Assembly: GCF_001425325.1 (NCBI RefSeq)
Contig: NZ_LMEH01000001.1
Location: 2,138,602 to 2,202,601, forward strand
Length of the DNA: 64,000 nucleotides
Source of the DNA: Leifsonia sp. Root1293
Lineage (GTDB): Bacteria > Actinomycetota > Actinomycetes > Actinomycetales > Microbacteriaceae
Direction of reading: 5' to 3'
A model generated the notes under the pieces. The model did no database searches. It saw nothing but the letters and a program-made list of their open reading frames with translations, and was not told the DNA's origin. Of the stretch, positions 60,551 to 64,000 are shown one piece after another. The position numbers were made by a program, and so were the translations under genes. The stretch's first letter is position 1. Every line of letters begins with the position of its first letter.

Positions 60551-61333
60551 ATGACGAAGAGCGCCAGAGAGCCCATCTACAGCGCGGCCATCACGGCCGG
60601 TCGGGGGCTCTTCGGCTTCTGGAGACTGAAACGCCACGTGACCGGCATCGAGAACCTGCCGCGAGACGGAGGCGCTGTGCTCGCGATCACGCACTTCGGT
60701 TACCTCGACTTCGCGCTCACCGAGTGGGTCGCCTGGTTGAGCACGCACCGCCGCGTCCGCTTCATGGCGAAGAAGAGCGTCTTCCAGAAGCCCGTCGTCG
60801 GATGGCTCATGCGCGGCATGCGCCACATCAGCGTCGACATGCAGGCCGGCGCAGCCGCCTACGCCGACGCCGTCACGGCTCTCCGCACCGGCGAGCTCAT
60901 CGGCGTGTTCCCCGAGGCCGGCGTGAGCGCGTCGTTCCTGGTGCGCGAGTTCAAGACCGGGGCCGTACGTCTGGCCGCCGAGGCCGGTGTTCCGATCATT
61001 CCGGTGGCCGTCTGGGGCGGACACCGCCTCATGACGAAGCGCCACAAGGTGAAGTTCTCCGAGCGGTTCGGCGTTCCCGTCTCCTTCGCCTTCGGCGCAC
61101 CGATCACGGCTCACGCCGACGACGACCCGCGCGTGGCGACCGAGCAGCTGCGCACCACCATGCAGGGCATGGTCGACCGGCTGCAGAGCAGCTACCCCGT
61201 CAGCGGAGCCGGCCAGTGGTGGCAGCCCCAGCACCTGGGCGGCACGGCGCCGACGGTGGCCGAGGCCCAGGCCGCCGATGAGGCTCGCGACGCTGCCAGG
61301 GCCGCCCGTGCGGCGACGACGGCGCCGGACTGA
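60551..61333 (+). CDS. 1-acyl-sn-glycerol-3-phosphate acyltransferase family (PlsC-like, 260 aa)
   Basis: ITHFGYLD holds the HX4D motif (His48 to Asp53) and GVFPEAGVS (near 120-125) the FPEG-like glycerol-phosphate site. The C-terminus is Ala-rich and disordered. It acylates lysophosphatidate or a related lipid at the membrane. It converges with the SNF2 helicase (7-base gap). Confidence 0.9.
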   Translation: MTKSAREPIYSAAITAGRGLFGFWRLKRHVTGIENLPRDGGAVLAITHFGYLDFALTEWVAWLSTHRRVRFMAKKSVFQKPVVGWLMRGMRHISVDMQAGAAAYADAVTALRTGELIGVFPEAGVSASFLVREFKTGAVRLAAEAGVPIIPVAVWGGHRLMTKRHKVKFSERFGVPVSFAFGAPITAHADDDPRVATEQLRTTMQGMVDRLQSSYPVSGAGQWWQPQHLGGTAPTVAEAQAADEARDAARAARAATTAPD

Positions 61334-61340
61334 CCGACAG

Positions 61341-64000
61341 CTACGCCTCGAGGAGTCCGCGGATGTCGTCGGCCGTGAGCGACTCGCTGAACAGCGCCTC
61401 GTCGTCCATGACCGAGTTCACCAGCTCGGCCTTCTTGGCCTTCAGCGCCATCACCTTCTCCTCGATGGTGCCGGATGCGACCATCCTGTAGACCATCACC
61501 GTCTTGTCCTGGCCGATGCGGTGCGCACGGTCGACGGCCTGCGCCTCGCTCGCCGGGTTCCACCACGGATCGAGCAGGAACACGTAGTCGGCCTCGGTGA
61601 GGTTGAGCCCGAATCCACCGGCCTTGAGGCTGATGAGGAACACCTTGGCCTCGCCGCCGCGGAAGCGCTCGATCACCTGCCCGCGAGAGCGCGTGCTGCC
61701 GTCGAGGTAGGCGTAGGGGACGCCGAGCGCGTCGAGCCGCGCAGCAGCGCGCTGCAGGAACGAGGTGAACTGGCTGAAGACCAGAGCCTGGTGTCCCTCC
61801 GCCACGACGTCGTCGAGCTGCTCGAACAGCGCGTCGAGCTTGGCCGATGGCACTCCCGCGTACTTCTCCTCGTCGATGAGGGCGGCATCGAGGCTGAGCA
61901 TGCGCAGCAGTGTGAGCGACCGGAACACGATGAAGCGGTTGCGGTCGAGATCCTCGATGAGGCCGAGCAGCTTCTGCCGCTCGCGCTGCAGGTGCGTGTC
62001 GTAGATGCGCCGGTGCCGTGGATCGAGCTCGATCGAGAGCACCTGCTCCTGCTTCGGCGGCAGCTCGGGAGCCACGAGTTCCTTGCTGCGACGCAGCATC
62101 AGGGGTCGAATGCGGCGCCGGAGCTTCGCGAGTCGCTCGGTGTTGTGGTCGCCCTCGATCGGGCGTCGATACTGCTCGGTGAACAGCCGTGCCGATGGGA
62201 ACAGCCCGGGAGCCACGATCTGGAACAGGGCCCAGAGCTCCATCAGGTTGTTCTCCATCGGCGTTCCCGTCACGGCCAGGCGGAAGGGGGCGCTGATGCC
62301 GCGAGCCGCCTGGTGCACCTTGGACGTGTGGTTCTTGGCGAACTGCGCCTCATCGAGGACGAGCCCGCCCCAGCTGAGATCCGCGAAGACCTCAGCGTCT
62401 ATGCGCAGGATGGCATACGTCGTGAGGACGATGTCGGCACCGGCCGCGGCATCCGCCAGCCGCCTGCCGGTCTTGCCCTGCGTCGCATCGATGGTGACGA
62501 CCTTGAGGCCGGGAGTGAACCGGGCGGCCTCGGTCGCCCAGTTCGAGAGCACCGAGGTGGGAGCGACCACGAGGAACGGCGGCGCCTCGTTCGCCGCCGA
62601 CTCGACGGCGTGGGCGATCAGAGCGAGCGTCTGGGCGGTCTTGCCGAGGCCCATGTCGTCGGCGAGGATGCCGCCGAGCCTGTGCTGGTGCAGGAAGGCC
62701 AGCCATCGGAAACCCTCGAGCTGGTAGTGCCGCAGCTCGATGGCCAGCCCGGCCGGGGCGTCGATGGGCTCGATGGCACCCAAGTCGCGGAGGCCGTCGA
62801 CGGTGGCCCTCCACGCCGCCGTCGCCTCGGCGACGTCTGCAAGCTCCTCGAACTCGTCCCAGAGGTCGGTCTGGTAGCGGCTGATGCGAATGCCGGCCTC
62901 CCATTCGGGCAGCGTGCCCGCCTCCTCGATCAGTTCGCGCAGGGGCTCGAACACGGGCTGGTCGAGGGAGAGATAGCTGTTGTCGACGAGGAGGAGCTTC
63001 CTGCGCCCGTTCGAGAGCGCCGTGAACAGCGGACCGAACGGCACGGTGCGGCCCTCGACGGTGACCACGACGCCGAGGTCGAACCAGTCGTTCTCCTCGG
63101 TCTCAACGGCGCTGACCGTGAGCACCGGCGCTTCGATGACCTCGCGATAGTCCGGCTGCTGACCGACGATGTCGACGTGCAGGTTCTCGACCCGCTCAAG
63201 CTCGGGGAGGATGCGCGCGCTGAACTCGGCCGCATCCAGTGCGCGCAGCACCACCGAGGCGCGCAGGCGCAGGCCGCCTGACGACGGGATGGCACTCGGG
63301 GTGGTCGCCGCCGCCGAGACCGGGTTGCCGAGGGCGAGGGATCCGGCTGCGTCATCGTGCAGGATCTGCTCGACGACTCCGACGACGGCACGCTCGGCGG
63401 CGGCGTCGTGGAACTCGGAGTCCGGAGCCGACAGCGGAGCCCGACGTCCGTCGGAGAGCGACCACTCCCAGAGCAGCCGGAGCACGTGGCCCGACTCGAA
63501 GCGCGCCGTGAGCACGAGCGTGGCTGGCTTCTGCGGCGGTGGCGTGAAGGTGGCGTCGCTGCTCACGACCCGCAGCGTGCGTGCGAGCGCGCTGTAGTGC
63601 GACTCGAGGAACTCGGCCACCTCGGGCTGCGGAACCCGAACCGGCCGCTGGCGCTCGACGACCGCGCGCTGCTCGGGGGTGACGGGTGATCCGAGCCTGG
63701 CGAGGGTGATCACGCCCTGCTCGAAGTCATAGTGGTAGACGCCGTGCGTGCCGATCAGCCGCACCTGGTCTGCCGGATGCGGAACACCGTCGATGAGCAC
63801 GGAGGGAGTGAGCGTGAGGGCACCGTCGCCCGGTTCGGCGGTCCCGAAGCGGGCATCGAGCCCGATGGACGCAGAGCCGGCGACACGGATGGTGGGGGTC
63901 GGGCCGGATCCGACGAGCGGAATGCCCAGCCTGTCGGCATCCGTCAGCAGCGCCCAGAGCAGGCTGCTCTCGAAGTCGTCGAGCGAGATCCAGTCCGAAC
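61341..64000 (-). CDS. SNF2/Swi2-family helicase, 5' end cut by the window
   Basis: The frame stays open to the right edge (no start within it is needed), so about 885 C-terminal residues are visible. ILADDMGLGKTAQTLALIAH is Walker A, LVLDEAQFAKN motif II, TGTPMENNLMELWALF motif III; the second half has SQFTSFLQR and LDPWWNPASEAQAVDRAHRIGQDKTVMVYRMVASGTIEEKV (motifs V-VI). It resembles bacterial HepA/RapA-related ATPases with a long N-terminal region that probably carries a SWIM zinc domain, not seen here. Role: remodelling of protein-DNA or polymerase complexes. Confidence 0.92.
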   Translation of the reverse strand, partial: SDWISLDDFESSLLWALLTDADRLGIPLVGSGPTPTIRVAGSASIGLDARFGTAEPGDGALTLTPSVLIDGVPHPADQVRLIGTHGVYHYDFEQGVITLARLGSPVTPEQRAVVERQRPVRVPQPEVAEFLESHYSALARTLRVVSSDATFTPPPQKPATLVLTARFESGHVLRLLWEWSLSDGRRAPLSAPDSEFHDAAAERAVVGVVEQILHDDAAGSLALGNPVSAAATTPSAIPSSGGLRLRASVVLRALDAAEFSARILPELERVENLHVDIVGQQPDYREVIEAPVLTVSAVETEENDWFDLGVVVTVEGRTVPFGPLFTALSNGRRKLLLVDNSYLSLDQPVFEPLRELIEEAGTLPEWEAGIRISRYQTDLWDEFEELADVAEATAAWRATVDGLRDLGAIEPIDAPAGLAIELRHYQLEGFRWLAFLHQHRLGGILADDMGLGKTAQTLALIAHAVESAANEAPPFLVVAPTSVLSNWATEAARFTPGLKVVTIDATQGKTGRRLADAAAGADIVLTTYAILRIDAEVFADLSWGGLVLDEAQFAKNHTSKVHQAARGISAPFRLAVTGTPMENNLMELWALFQIVAPGLFPSARLFTEQYRRPIEGDHNTERLAKLRRRIRPLMLRRSKELVAPELPPKQEQVLSIELDPRHRRIYDTHLQRERQKLLGLIEDLDRNRFIVFRSLTLLRMLSLDAALIDEEKYAGVPSAKLDALFEQLDDVVAEGHQALVFSQFTSFLQRAAARLDALGVPYAYLDGSTRSRGQVIERFRGGEAKVFLISLKAGGFGLNLTEADYVFLLDPWWNPASEAQAVDRAHRIGQDKTVMVYRMVASGTIEEKVMALKAKKAELVNSVMDDEALFSESLTADDIRGLLEA

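Noticed and set aside
61278-63281. A 667-codon plus-strand open frame opposite the SNF2 helicase
   Set aside because: Antisense artefact; the minus-strand frame has all helicase motifs and stays open to the window edge.

Overview
The window reads as a chromosomal segment of a high-G+C actinobacterium, most likely of the family Microbacteriaceae. The basis is family-level resemblance of the translated genes, very GC-rich codon use, frequent GTG starts, many genes with a TANNNT -10 box 5-8 bases before the start codon and no Shine-Dalgarno (a leaderless layout), and a lineage-typical intergenic repeat (TCTCGATACG...CTACTCGATCA). No phage, plasmid, transposase, tRNA, rRNA or CRISPR feature was seen. 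Two genes run off the ends: a family 2 glycosyltransferase at the left (1-148) and a SNF2-type helicase at the right (61341-64000).

Region 1 (1-16436) is a cell-surface or exopolysaccharide locus. It holds a partial glycosyltransferase, a 1563-residue secreted propeller/Fn3/LamG/PKD protein, a small membrane-anchored protein, a secreted parallel beta-helix protein, an acyltransferase-3/SGNH O-acetylating protein, a left-handed-beta-helix acetyltransferase, a polysaccharide pyruvyl transferase, a Wzx-like flippase, a TagD-like cytidylyltransferase, a second glycosyltransferase and an FrhB-like iron-sulfur/flavin protein. Together they could build, decorate (acetyl, pyruvyl, polyol-phosphate) and export a glycan. 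Region 2 (16443-22772) has a small alarmone synthetase, a neutral zinc metallopeptidase, two tandem paralogous acyltransferases, proline iminopeptidase, malate dehydrogenase and a small membrane protein.

Region 3 (22890-34692) has an acyl-CoA oxidase, two tandem four-helix membrane proteins, a drug-export-type ABC pair, a PadR regulator with a permease-prefix membrane protein, a GNAT acetyltransferase, RecQ, and a CopC/YcnI/membrane-protein copper cluster. Region 4 (34920-48240) has a secreted nuclease/5'-nucleotidase fusion, an EamA transporter, small membrane proteins, a PhzF-like protein, an ArsR-SRPBCC-VOC operon, an NAD-dependent epimerase, a divergent MarR/MFS pair, a DJ-1/PfpI protein and a zinc-ribbon protein.

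Region 5 (48442-61333) has a carboxylate-amine ligase, the trehalose genes treZ-treY, a Gfo/Idh oxidoreductase, a transglutaminase-like protein, a maltokinase, YceI, an alpha/beta hydrolase and a PlsC-type acyltransferase. TreY/TreZ release trehalose from maltodextrins and maltokinase makes maltose 1-phosphate, so this area links glycogen, trehalose and maltose metabolism.

The most notable non-coding structures are: the leaderless promoters, two of which reuse the upstream gene's TAG stop as part of the -10 box; three loci of a palindromic/tandem repeat that abuts gene 3' ends; a nested operator between marR and its MFS gene; PadR and ArsR operators; a 79-bp inverted-repeat element inside the ArsR operon; a duplicated 3' end of marR; and G-quadruplex-capable runs near 44028-44092. 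Apart from the surface-glycan locus, most of the gene content is ordinary for this family.
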